DNA of 15,786 nucleotides from Oscillospiraceae bacterium (lineage in GTDB: Bacteria; Bacillota; Clostridia; Oscillospirales; Oscillospiraceae). Shown here piece by piece: positions 1 through 7,589 of this stretch. Position 1 is the first letter of the stretch, and every line of letters starts with the position of its first letter. The notes below the pieces were generated by a model that worked only from the letters and a program-made list of their open reading frames with translations, had not been told where the DNA came from and made no database searches. The stretch spans positions 1 through 15,786 of the forward strand of contig JAHHRX010000033.1 in assembly GCA_020025545.1 (NCBI GenBank). Direction: 5' to 3'. The translations under genes and the position numbers were made by a program.

Positions 1-123
1 CAGCGACTTGGATTCACCAAATGCCTGATCCCTAAAAGAGTTCAAGGAAAGTTGGCTGTGCCAGAGGGATTGGAACTGATCCGTGTGGCCAATATTAGAG
101 AGGCCATGGCCGCATTGATTTAA
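1..123 (+). CDS. radA: RadA/Sms DNA repair protein, C-terminal end (partial)
   Basis: This is an open frame entering from the left edge and ending in TAA at 121-123, 40 codons. The visible peptide contains LGFTKCLIPK followed by a short hydrophobic strand (LELIRVANIREAMAAL). That matches the end of the Lon-protease-like domain of RadA, where an LGF..xIIPK segment is followed by a V..I.EAL.xL helix. RadA is a RecA-like ATPase that helps process recombination intermediates. Only the tail is present, so the zinc finger and ATPase motifs cannot be checked and the call rests on a short signature. The gene runs in the same direction as the downstream Xer recombinase. Confidence 0.75.
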   Translation, partial: QRLGFTKCLIPKRVQGKLAVPEGLELIRVANIREAMAALI

Positions 124-421
124 AAGGTCTTGATTTCCGGAAACGGGAACAAAATTTAAGCAAGAACATATGCCTGGGCAGTCCATCGAGGCTGCCCGTG
201 ACAGAGAACACTGGCCGTCCCGCTGATAGACGCAGGGTTCTGTGCAGACGATGAGACTCAAAGAAATCACCTCCGCAGAAGATGAAGTTAGCGTTCCCGA
301 AAAGATAAAGTTTATGCCGGAGGGAGGCCGGAACCAGAGCGGGTTTCCCTCCAAAATCAATATAGTAATAGGTCAACAAAATAAAAATTTTGTTGACCTG
401 AGTGGAGGCTATTTTAGGAAA
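124..421. other. Gene-free interval between radA and the recombinase, with several inverted repeats
   Basis: No convincing gene, and no clear sigma-A promoter, was seen in these 298 bases. The frame of the recombinase stays open upstream to 242, but the extra 60 residues do not resemble Xer N-termini. Inverted repeats are frequent. GGGCAG at 176-181 pairs with CTGCCC at 192-197. AGAAC at 205-209 pairs with GTTCT at 237-241. CGGGAAC at 144-150 pairs with GTTCCCG at 293-299 and would enclose the previous two. GGAGGGA at 320-326 plus AACC at 333-336 pair with GGTTTCCCTCC at 343-353. The perfect repeat at 371-398 is listed separately. The interval could hold a structured leader RNA, but this was judged by eye only. 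Confidence 0.5.
371..398. repeat. Perfect 28-base inverted repeat, dif-like, upstream of the Xer gene
   Basis: GGTCAACAAAA at 371-381 and TTTTGTTGACC at 388-398 are exact reverse complements separated by the six bases TAAAAA (the symmetry extends one further base on each side). The 11-6-11 layout equals that of bacterial dif sites. From memory of the E. coli dif site, each arm matches its counterpart at 7 of 11 positions. It ends 23 bases before the recombinase ATG and 5 bases before a GGAGG. It could be a Xer recombination site, an operator for autoregulation, or an mRNA hairpin near the ribosome site. It lacks a trailing T tract, so a terminator is unlikely. Confidence 0.55.
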
Positions 422-1444
422 ATGGACTACCGAACGGACGCGCCCCCCCTGATTAGGGACTTTTTGGTCTATCACGAGACAATTCAGGGACACTCAAAAC
501 AGACGGTTGATGAGTACTTTTTAGATTTGCGTAATTTCTTTCGCTTTTTAAAACATGATAAAAAACTGGTTCCAGAAACTATACCACTGGACGACATCTC
601 GATTGATGATGTGGATCTCCAGCTGGCGGCCAGCGTCACACTTACGGATGTGTACGCGTTTATGAACTATCTATCCCGTGACCGCGGTCTAAATGGTACA
701 TCACGCGCTCGAAAAGTTGCTACGCTGCGCTCGTTCTACAAATATCTCACAAACAAAGCAAAGCTGCTCTCCGTCAATCCGGTCCAGGATCTGGATTCTC
801 CGCATTTGAAAAAAACACTGCCTCGTTATTTGGATTTGGACGAAAGTATTGCTCTGCTGGAATCGGTGGACGGCAAAAATGCCACTCGTGACTACTGCAT
901 CCTAACGATTTTTTTGAACTGTGGGCTACGTATCTCTGAGTTGGTTGGATTGAATATAACGGATGTTCGAGATAACCAACTTCGAGTTCTTGGAAAAGGT
1001 AACAAAGAGCGTATCTTATATATGAACGAAGCCTGCCAACAAGCTATGAACGATTGGATCGTAGAGCGCAGCGGTATGACGCTGATCGATCAAGATGCCT
1101 TATTTGTGACACCACAAAATCGCCGGCGTATCACCAGGGCCGCGGTTCATAAGCTGGTTAAGAAGCATTTGGCCGCTGCGGGTCTTGACAGTACAAAATA
1201 CTCCTCACACAAACTGCGTCACACAGCGGCTACCCTGATGCTTCAAAATGGCGTTGATGTGCGTACCTTACAAGAAGTTTTGGGCCACGATCATCTGGAT
1301 ACGACCCAGATTTATACTCATGTGGACAGTGATGATATGCGCATTGCGGCCCGCGCAAATCCCTTGAACAAGGTTCGTAAAAAGGAAAAAGAATTGGTTT
1401 CGGTTGCGGAGCCGAGTGTTGAGCCGGACAACGATCCAAACTAA
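422..1444 (+). CDS. Tyrosine recombinase, XerC/XerD family
   Basis: The 340-residue protein has an N-terminal SAM-like DNA-binding domain (about residues 8-110) and a C-terminal catalytic domain (about 130-315). All active-site residues are visible: R170 in LRISEL, K192 in the GKGNKER hairpin, H263 and R266 in SHKLRH, H289 in LGHDH and the nucleophile Y298 in QIYTHV. Such enzymes resolve chromosome dimers at dif during division. XerC, XerD and other Xer paralogues cannot be told apart from the sequence alone. The ATG at 422 is preferred because the protein then begins about ten residues before the domain, as in the family; GGAGG at 404-408 is rather distant (13 bases) and AGGAA is rather close. 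The tail beyond residue 316 is charged and probably disordered. Confidence 0.9.
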   Translation: MDYRTDAPPLIRDFLVYHETIQGHSKQTVDEYFLDLRNFFRFLKHDKKLVPETIPLDDISIDDVDLQLAASVTLTDVYAFMNYLSRDRGLNGTSRARKVATLRSFYKYLTNKAKLLSVNPVQDLDSPHLKKTLPRYLDLDESIALLESVDGKNATRDYCILTIFLNCGLRISELVGLNITDVRDNQLRVLGKGNKERILYMNEACQQAMNDWIVERSGMTLIDQDALFVTPQNRRRITRAAVHKLVKKHLAAAGLDSTKYSSHKLRHTAATLMLQNGVDVRTLQEVLGHDHLDTTQIYTHVDSDDMRIAARANPLNKVRKKEKELVSVAEPSVEPDNDPN

Positions 1445-1480
1445 AAAGTCCAGCCTGGAACATTCCAGGCTGGACTTTTT
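1443..1480. terminator. Bidirectional intrinsic terminator between the Xer gene and ligA
   Basis: GTCCAGCCTGG at 1448-1458 and CCAGGCTGGAC at 1465-1475 form an 11-base-pair GC-rich stem with a six-base loop. Five A bases precede it and five T bases follow it, so it has a U tract in either direction. It overlaps the recombinase stop codon and sits just after the ligA stop codon on the other strand. Confidence 0.92.
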
Positions 1481-1485
1481 AGTCT

Positions 1486-3459
1486 TTATTTCATAAGGTC
1501 CAAAAACTCATCTTCTGTCAACACTTTGATGTCAAGCTCTTGAGCTTTACGCAGCTTAGAACCAGCGGCTTCACCCGCAACAACGTAAGTCGTTTTCTTG
1601 GAGACGGAACCAGATACTTTACCACCCCTGGTCTCGATCATTTCGGTGGCTTCACTACGAGTAAATTTCTCCAGTGAACCGGTAAGCACAAAGGTCATGC
1701 CGGAAAACCGCTGGTCACTCCCCTGCTCTTCGGCAGTCATATTGACGCCAGCTTCTTTTAAACGCGCAATTAGATGGCTGCTCTGAGGGCTGGACATCCA
1801 CTCTATTACGCTCCTGGCGGTAATTTCTCCGATGTCATCTACCTGGGTCAATTCCTCCAGCGTGGCATCTCTCAATGCGTCCAGTGTGCGGAAGCGATTG
1901 GCTAAAAGCTTACCAGCCTTCTGACCAATCTGTCGGATACCGAACGCAAAAATCAGCCTGGAGAGGTCTTGCTTTTTGGAACGCTCGATAGCAGCCAGCA
2001 GATTCTGGGCAGACTTCTTCCCCATTCGGTCCAGACCGGCCACATCCTCTTCCTTTAGGAAATAGAGATCACCTGGGGTCTTGACCAGGCCCGCATGAAC
2101 CAAATTTTCCACCACAGCTATGCCAAGTCCATCGATATCCATCGCGTCCCTGCTGGCAAAGTGGGCCAGCGTTCGAAGCAGCTGGGCTGGGCACTCTGCA
2201 CCGGTACAACGGGTGTGAGCACCGTCCTCGTCACGCTCAACGGGGGCACCACATACAGGACAGGTTTTTGGCAGAAAATAGGGCTCCGCGCCTGCGGGAC
2301 GCTCCTCCATGACTACGGACAATACCTCGGGGATAATTTCACCGGCCTTCCGCACCATCACAGTGTCACCGATTCGGATGTCCTTCTCAGAAATAAAATC
2401 CTGGTTGTGAAGGGTGGCACTCGTGACGGTAGTACCAGCCAGACGGACTGGCTCAAGTACGGCTTTTGGGGTCAGCACACCGGTACGACCAACTTGTACT
2501 ACAATGTCAACCACGCGAGAAGGTTTTTCTTCAGGCGGGTATTTGTAGGCCGCGGCCCAACGAGGAAATTTTGCAGTAGAACCCAACGCTTTCCGGTCGG
2601 CCAGATCATTGACCTTAACCACGGCACCATCGATGTCGAATTGGAAGTTCTCTCTCCCCTCTCCAATATCAGTGATAAACCGTGTGGCCTCGTCAACTGT
2701 CGTACAACTGTAATGTGGAATTACTTTAAACCCCTTGTTTTTCATATAATCAAGGGTTTCTATATGGGTGTTAAAGGTTTCGCCTTCTATCCACTGGACA
2801 TTAAACAGCACAATATCAAGCTTGCGTTTGGCAGCAATTTTTGGGTCCAGCTGGCGTAACGAACCTGCGGCAGCATTGCGGGGGTTTGCGAACAGGGCCT
2901 CTCCCCTGCGCTCACGATCTTCGTTCAGCTCGTGAAACACCTTTTTGGGCATAAACACCTCGCCGCGCACAATCAAATGTGCGGGTGCATCCGGAATACG
3001 AAGAGGAATCGACTTGATCGTGCGTAGGTTTTCCGTAACATCTTCCCCTACATGACCGTCTCCGCGGGTAGCCCCACGGACAAACAACCCATTTTCATAC
3101 TCCAATGCGACAGACAGGCCATCTACCTTGGGTTCTACATCGTAGACCGCACCGGGGGCTACAGCCTTTACCCGCTGGTCAAAAGCTCGTAATTCGTCAA
3201 AGTCAAAGACATCCTGGAGCGATTCCAAGGGGGCCTTATGCACCACCTGGGTAAATCGATCCAGCGCCTTCCCCCCCACGCGCTGGGTCGGAGAGTCCGG
3301 TGTGACATACTCTGGGTGAGCCGCTTCCAGCTCCTCCAGACGTCGCAGTTTATGGTCGTAATCATAGTCCGACATGGTAGGCGCATCCTGCACATAGTAC
3401 TCAATACCGGCCTTGATTAGTTCCTGCTTTAATAATTCAATTTCTTTTAATTCATCCAT
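1486..3459 (-). CDS. ligA: NAD-dependent DNA ligase LigA
   Basis: LigA seals nicks during replication and repair using NAD+. The 657-residue protein is full length for the family. In order it shows the Ia domain with YY.QD.PTMSDYDYD (residues 21-35), the adenylation domain with catalytic K111 in the KVDG motif, the OB fold, a zinc finger with C400, C403, C418 and C423, the helix-hairpin-helix repeats (about 440-555) and a C-terminal BRCT domain (582-657, with F.LTGSL). The ATG at 3459 has an AAGAGGAG ribosome site. It lies 25 bases after yunB with no promoter visible in that gap, so it is probably transcribed through yunB. A terminator follows directly. Confidence 0.98.
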   Translation of the reverse strand: MDELKEIELLKQELIKAGIEYYVQDAPTMSDYDYDHKLRRLEELEAAHPEYVTPDSPTQRVGGKALDRFTQVVHKAPLESLQDVFDFDELRAFDQRVKAVAPGAVYDVEPKVDGLSVALEYENGLFVRGATRGDGHVGEDVTENLRTIKSIPLRIPDAPAHLIVRGEVFMPKKVFHELNEDRERRGEALFANPRNAAAGSLRQLDPKIAAKRKLDIVLFNVQWIEGETFNTHIETLDYMKNKGFKVIPHYSCTTVDEATRFITDIGEGRENFQFDIDGAVVKVNDLADRKALGSTAKFPRWAAAYKYPPEEKPSRVVDIVVQVGRTGVLTPKAVLEPVRLAGTTVTSATLHNQDFISEKDIRIGDTVMVRKAGEIIPEVLSVVMEERPAGAEPYFLPKTCPVCGAPVERDEDGAHTRCTGAECPAQLLRTLAHFASRDAMDIDGLGIAVVENLVHAGLVKTPGDLYFLKEEDVAGLDRMGKKSAQNLLAAIERSKKQDLSRLIFAFGIRQIGQKAGKLLANRFRTLDALRDATLEELTQVDDIGEITARSVIEWMSSPQSSHLIARLKEAGVNMTAEEQGSDQRFSGMTFVLTGSLEKFTRSEATEMIETRGGKVSGSVSKKTTYVVAGEAAGSKLRKAQELDIKVLTEDEFLDLMK

Positions 3460-3484
3460 AGTAGGCTCTCCTCTTGGGTGGCTC

Positions 3485-4207
3485 CTAGGCTCCAGGTTTT
3501 CTGAAGGTATTCATATAGGTGTCGGGGACTTGCCCCACAATGATCGTTTCAGCAAGACAATGTGTGGTTTCTACGGGAACTTCGACTGGTCCGTTCGGCA
3601 ATAGGACCGTCATAGGGACTAAAAAATGGAGCAGCAGCCGGTGTCTGGTCTGATTTACACCTGCAGAGGAAAAATCGCTCTCCACCTGTGCGGTTACGGT
3701 GCCTACCGACATGGAACGAACCCGGATCTCAGGCCCTTGTCCCCAAAGCAGGGCAAATTGGAACAGGCTTCCGGCAGGAATCCGAATTTCAGACAGCTGC
3801 ATTTGCTCTAAGTGGTCCAGTGCGGTTTGGAGCAGATTGGAACGCAGGTGATTGATGGCTGCAACATCAGCGAGTAATGCTGTGATTTGACCGTTTTCAT
3901 CTCGCTGGATGGTCACAAGGTCCTGATAGGTGACGTTACTGCCCATTGTATTGGCTATGGCATCTTCCAGAACAGAAGTTACTGTGTTTTTGACTTGGGC
4001 ACTTGCAGCTGCGGCTGTAATGGGGCGCAGCTTTACCTCCAGAAATATGATTAAACTAATGGCGAAAAGTCCGGCGGCCAGCACAGTAATCCAAAAGCAG
4101 TTGGACGGGGATAGTTGGCGCGCCTGAGTTGAGGCTCTCCCCCTACCATTCTGGTTGGCACGGCGAACCTTTCGCCGCAGTTCTCGCAGCCAAGGCCGCT
4201 GGAACAT
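3485..4207 (-). CDS. yunB: Sporulation protein YunB
   Basis: About 240 residues with a basic N-terminus, one membrane segment (about residues 37-56) and an extracytoplasmic part. The second half holds the family's features: IRIPAGSLFQFALLWGQGPEI, then a segment with SAGVNQTRHRLLLH, and near the end LAETIIVGQVPDTYM. In Bacillus subtilis YunB is made in the mother cell under sigma-E and is needed for normal sporulation; its biochemical role is not known. An in-frame GTG lies nine bases upstream at 4216, but the AGGGGG that overlaps it is better spaced for the ATG at 4207. The gene lies between the PLP enzyme and ligA, with a sigma-E-like promoter just upstream. Confidence 0.9.
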   Translation of the reverse strand: MFQRPWLRELRRKVRRANQNGRGRASTQARQLSPSNCFWITVLAAGLFAISLIIFLEVKLRPITAAAASAQVKNTVTSVLEDAIANTMGSNVTYQDLVTIQRDENGQITALLADVAAINHLRSNLLQTALDHLEQMQLSEIRIPAGSLFQFALLWGQGPEIRVRSMSVGTVTAQVESDFSSAGVNQTRHRLLLHFLVPMTVLLPNGPVEVPVETTHCLAETIIVGQVPDTYMNTFRKPGA

Positions 4208-4228
4208 TACTCCCACCCCCTGTGGAAT

Positions 4229-4258
4229 AGGATATGGTCCGCAGCGCTTGGCCTATTC
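4229..4258 (-). promoter_or_regulatory. Possible sigma-E promoter of yunB
   Basis: On the - strand, CATATCCT at 4236-4229 resembles the sigma-E -10 element (CATA...T). GAATAGG at 4258-4252, 15 bases upstream, partly matches the -35 element. The position 22 bases before the yunB ATG and the known sigma-E control of yunB in Bacillus support it. The match is partial and unproven. Confidence 0.4.
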
Positions 4259-4267
4259 GTAATTCGT

Positions 4268-5518
4268 TTATTCTTTGCTCAGAAGCTCCTGAATCGCCAA
4301 CAGTACACCCATCTTACCGGACTCGTAGGTCAGACCACCCTGGAGGTATACAGTGTATGGTTCACGCATAGGGGCATCGGCAGACAGCTCAATGGACGCG
4401 CCCTGGATAAATGCTCCGGCGGCCATGATAACAGGGCAATCATAACCGGGCATATCCCAAGGCTCCGGGGTCACATAGGAGTCCACAGGGGCCCCAAACT
4501 GAATTCCTTTGCAGAACTTTTTCAGCGCTTCAGGCTCTCGCATATGGATCATCTGAATGATATCGTGGCGGACAGCGCTGGAATGGGGTTCCGTTTCATA
4601 CCCAAGCAGTTCCATGGTTTTGGCAGCAAAAACAGCCGTCTTTACGGCCTGGGCTACCGTATGCGGGGCGAGGAACAGGCCCTGATAAAGAGAACGGTTC
4701 TGCCCCAGCGTGCAGCCACACTCACCGCCAATACCGGGAACGGTCAGACGCATGGCGGCACCTTCGACCAGATCACGACGTCCGGCCAGATAGCCTCCGG
4801 TAGGAGCCAGTCCTCCGCCGGGATTCTTAATCAGTGAGCCGACCACAAGATCGGCACCCACATGAGTAGGCTCAAGAGTCTCTACAAACTCACCATAGCA
4901 GTTATCCACAATGATGGAGACATTCGGATTGGCCGCCTTAATGACACGGCACATCTCACCAATATCGGCCACAGACAGGGAGGCACGGGTGGAGTAACCC
5001 TTCGAACGCTGAATCAATACTGCCTTGACCTTGGAATCGGTCACAGCCTTCGCCATGCCGTCCAGATCTGGCTTATTATCGACCAGTTCAACCTGCCGGT
5101 AGCCCACACCATAGTCCTTTAAAGAGCCATGGTAGTCACCGCTGACGCCAATTACACCCAACAGCGTATCATAGGGTGCGCCCACAGCAGACACCAGAAT
5201 ATCACCAGGCTTAAGCGCTCCATAGAGGGCAGAAGCGATAGCGTGGGTACCATTGACAAACTGGATGCGAACCAGAGCCGCTTCCGTTCCGAATAGCTCC
5301 GCATAAATCTCGTCCAGCTTATCACGGCCCAGATCATCATAGCCATAGCCAGTGGTTCCCGCAAAGTAGCACTCGGCTACCCGGTGGTTCTGAAACGCAG
5401 ATAATACGCGGGCCGTATTTTCCTCAGCCACCGCGTCAATACGGGCAAATTCTTCGGTCAGCGCATCCTGCGCCTGCTTGCCAAGCGCGAGGACGCGCTC
5501 ACTAAGCTGTAAACTCAT
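4268..5518 (-). CDS. PLP-dependent methionine gamma-lyase-like protein ('aluminium resistance' family, YnbB-like)
   Basis: The 416-residue protein is a fold-type I, PLP-dependent enzyme of the Cys/Met metabolism superfamily. The likely cofactor lysine is K231 in SLIKNPGGGLAPTGGY. D205 in the IIVDNCYGEF segment should contact the pyridine nitrogen. QFVNGTHAIASALYG (about 86-100) is the phosphate-cradle region. The N-terminal FAGTTGYGYDDLGRDKLDEIYAELFG stretch is characteristic of the family found in many Firmicutes and named for aluminium resistance. Its natural substrate is not established, and the name should not be read as proof of a lyase. It starts 23 bases after the last M42 gene with a weak, distant AGGA, which suggests read-through expression. 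Confidence 0.88.
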   Translation of the reverse strand: MSLQLSERVLALGKQAQDALTEEFARIDAVAEENTARVLSAFQNHRVAECYFAGTTGYGYDDLGRDKLDEIYAELFGTEAALVRIQFVNGTHAIASALYGALKPGDILVSAVGAPYDTLLGVIGVSGDYHGSLKDYGVGYRQVELVDNKPDLDGMAKAVTDSKVKAVLIQRSKGYSTRASLSVADIGEMCRVIKAANPNVSIIVDNCYGEFVETLEPTHVGADLVVGSLIKNPGGGLAPTGGYLAGRRDLVEGAAMRLTVPGIGGECGCTLGQNRSLYQGLFLAPHTVAQAVKTAVFAAKTMELLGYETEPHSSAVRHDIIQMIHMREPEALKKFCKGIQFGAPVDSYVTPEPWDMPGYDCPVIMAAGAFIQGASIELSADAPMREPYTVYLQGGLTYESGKMGVLLAIQELLSKE

Positions 5519-5541
5519 ACTACTTGTCAGTCCTATCTTTT

Positions 5542-6552
5542 TCAGTTTTCTATCATATGATCTAATTCACTTTGGGCAAATGCGACAGCCAAAGCAACGC
5601 AGTTTTCAGCATCCTCCAAGTCTGCCATCTCGGTCGGGGTATGGATATAGCGGCATGGAATGGAAATTCCACCGGTCCAGGCACCAAGGCGAGTGGTGTG
5701 AATTGCACCTGCATCGGTGCCGCCATTGCGCATGATATCCTTTTGAACCGGAATGTTGTTGGCTTTGGCCAGCTCATCCATCTTTTTGACCACACACGGG
5801 TGACAAATTACGGAGGAATCCATGACCTTGATGGCGGCACCGTGGCCCAGCTGAGCGGTGCCGCACTTTTCGCTGCCAGGGGTGTCATCCACGTCGGTTA
5901 CATCCACAACGACACCGAAATCAGGAGCGATTTCCCACGCCGCTGTTTTAACACCACGAAGGCCAACCTCCTCCTGACTGGAAAATACGATATAGAGATC
6001 GTTGGGACTCTCTTTGATCTGGGCCATGACTAACAGCAAAACAGCGCAGGAAATGCGGTTATCAAGATAAGGTGATATCACTTTACGGCCATTGGTAAAA
6101 GAAGGTGTGTCGTAAACAATGGTATCCCCTACTTGCACCATTTCACGTGCCTCAACCTGATCCTTTGCTCCGATATCCACATAACACTCATTTAGCCCCA
6201 GCTTTTCGAAGTTGCCTTTCTCTTCAGGGACAATGATGCCGCGAACACCGTTTTTAAAGCGGACAGGGGTGTAAAGCATTTCCCTTGGACTGATACCGCC
6301 AAGACTACCAACACGGATAAAGCCGCCTTTTTCGATGTGCGTTGCAATGAACCCGATGGAGTCCATGTGCGCGGAGAACATCAGCTTCGGACCTGACCCG
6401 GCTTTATGAGCGATAAGGTTACCAAGCGTATCCGTTCTGACTTCATCCACGTATGGACGGATCAGCTTGGTCAACACGCTGCGGATATCTCCCTCATCCC
6501 CGGAAGGGCCGTGCGCTGCATTGAGTGTTTGAATGAGTTCAACTAATTCCAT
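5542..6552 (-). CDS. M42 family metallopeptidase, third of three
   Basis: The 336-residue protein is a co-catalytic aminopeptidase of the M42 (TET/FrvX/YsdC) family, which usually forms large dodecameric cytosolic assemblies that trim peptides. Visible catalytic and metal residues are H62 with D64 in SAHMD, bridging D164 in LDNR, catalytic E194 with ligand E195 in SQEEVG, D217 in VVDVTD and H304 in YIHTP. The NGGTDAGAIH substrate loop (277-285) is also typical. An AAGAGGAG site lies in the 11-base gap after the second M42 gene, so the two are almost certainly co-transcribed. The exact peptide specificity cannot be read from the sequence. Confidence 0.95.
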   Translation of the reverse strand: MELVELIQTLNAAHGPSGDEGDIRSVLTKLIRPYVDEVRTDTLGNLIAHKAGSGPKLMFSAHMDSIGFIATHIEKGGFIRVGSLGGISPREMLYTPVRFKNGVRGIIVPEEKGNFEKLGLNECYVDIGAKDQVEAREMVQVGDTIVYDTPSFTNGRKVISPYLDNRISCAVLLLVMAQIKESPNDLYIVFSSQEEVGLRGVKTAAWEIAPDFGVVVDVTDVDDTPGSEKCGTAQLGHGAAIKVMDSSVICHPCVVKKMDELAKANNIPVQKDIMRNGGTDAGAIHTTRLGAWTGGISIPCRYIHTPTEMADLEDAENCVALAVAFAQSELDHMIEN

Positions 6553-6563
6553 GTCTACTCCTC

Positions 6564-7589
6564 TTAAAGCTGCTGTGCCATCTCGTCCAAAAATAGACGA
6601 GTAAGCTTCAGCATATTGTCAAAGTCAGCGATGCTGCCTACGCTGGCCGGCGCATGGAGGTAGCGGACCGCAGCAGATATAGCAGCCACCCGAACACCAG
6701 TTTTCGTGCGCTGTATGGTGCGGGCATCATTACCACCAGCAATATACTCTTTGGTCTGCCATGGGATTTGGTTGCCCTCGGCCAGCCTGCGTAAGGTCTC
6801 AAACAAATTGCGGTCGTAGATCGTGCCGCCATCCATATAGGATACGACAGGGCCCTTTCCGGGGGCACAGACACGCTTTCCGGGGCTTACATCGGGTAGA
6901 TCGGCAGCCGTTGTCGTTTCTAACACCAGAGCCACCTGCGGCGTGACAGAAAAAGCTGCAGCGAATGCACCGCGGGTTCCAACCTCCTCTTGCGCTGTAA
7001 AGGCAAAGGTCACATCCAAGGGCAAATCTTCCCGCAGCAGTTCCAGCATAATGGCGCAGCCCACTCGATCGTCAATCGCCTTAGCTTTAAAGAGACCCTG
7101 CCCAAACTCCTCAGGCTCAGAGACGAATGTGCCGTATTCCCCAAGGGACACCAGGTTCAAGGCACTCGCCTTATCTTTGGCCCCGATATCAATATACAGC
7201 GAGTCGGTCTTGGGTGCTTTCTTACGCTCCTCACGGCTAACAAGGTGTATGGCCTTCAGGCCAATCACACCAGGAACCCTGTTCGGGCCAATCAGAACAG
7301 GCTTTCCGATGGCGACCCGGCGGTCTACCCCGCCAACAAAGTCAAATTTCAAAAAACCGTTTTCCTGGATATGCGTGATAATCAGGCCCACTTCGTCCAT
7401 GTGTGCAGCCAGCAGCAACTTGTTCCCGGTTTCTTTACGGCCTTTTTTGAATACCTTCAGATTGCCCAGTGCATCTGTACGGATCGAATCGGCGTACGGA
7501 GCGGCCTGCTGTCTGATAAAATCACGAACATTGTCCTCACAGCCTGATACGCCGTCCAGTGAGCACAGTGTTTTGAGAAGTTCAATCAT
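6564..7589 (-). CDS. M42 family metallopeptidase, second of three
   Basis: 341 residues from the ATG at 7589, chosen because GAGGAGGT lies eight bases upstream; the frame is open a further six codons to 7607. Catalytic features are H63 and D65 in AAHMD, D173 in IDDR, E201 and E202 in AQEEVG, and H312 in YLHAP. At the place where the two flanking paralogues have Asp (DVT), this one has E224 in LETTTAADLP, a substitution that also occurs in the family. The GGNDARTIQ loop replaces GGTDAGA. The start codon overlaps the end of the first M42 gene by eight bases (ATGATTGA), which suggests translational coupling. It should make either its own assembly or mixed complexes with the other two. Confidence 0.95.
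   Translation of the reverse strand: MIELLKTLCSLDGVSGCEDNVRDFIRQQAAPYADSIRTDALGNLKVFKKGRKETGNKLLLAAHMDEVGLIITHIQENGFLKFDFVGGVDRRVAIGKPVLIGPNRVPGVIGLKAIHLVSREERKKAPKTDSLYIDIGAKDKASALNLVSLGEYGTFVSEPEEFGQGLFKAKAIDDRVGCAIMLELLREDLPLDVTFAFTAQEEVGTRGAFAAAFSVTPQVALVLETTTAADLPDVSPGKRVCAPGKGPVVSYMDGGTIYDRNLFETLRRLAEGNQIPWQTKEYIAGGNDARTIQRTKTGVRVAAISAAVRYLHAPASVGSIADFDNMLKLTRLFLDEMAQQL

Noticed and set aside
371..398. Reading the palindrome as a radA terminator
   Set aside because: The stem is AT-rich toward the loop, no T tract follows, and it is about 250 bases past the radA stop codon.
242..421. Sixty-residue N-terminal extension of the Xer recombinase frame
   Set aside because: It does not resemble Xer N-termini, crosses the perfect palindrome and has no ribosome site at 242; the ATG at 422 fits the family better.
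95..493. Minus-strand frame of 132 codons
   Set aside because: It overlaps the end of radA and the start of the recombinase, has no recognisable domain and no convincing start signal.
2095..2859. Plus-strand frame of 254 codons inside ligA
   Set aside because: It is a shadow of the well-supported ligase gene; the peptide is low in domain character.
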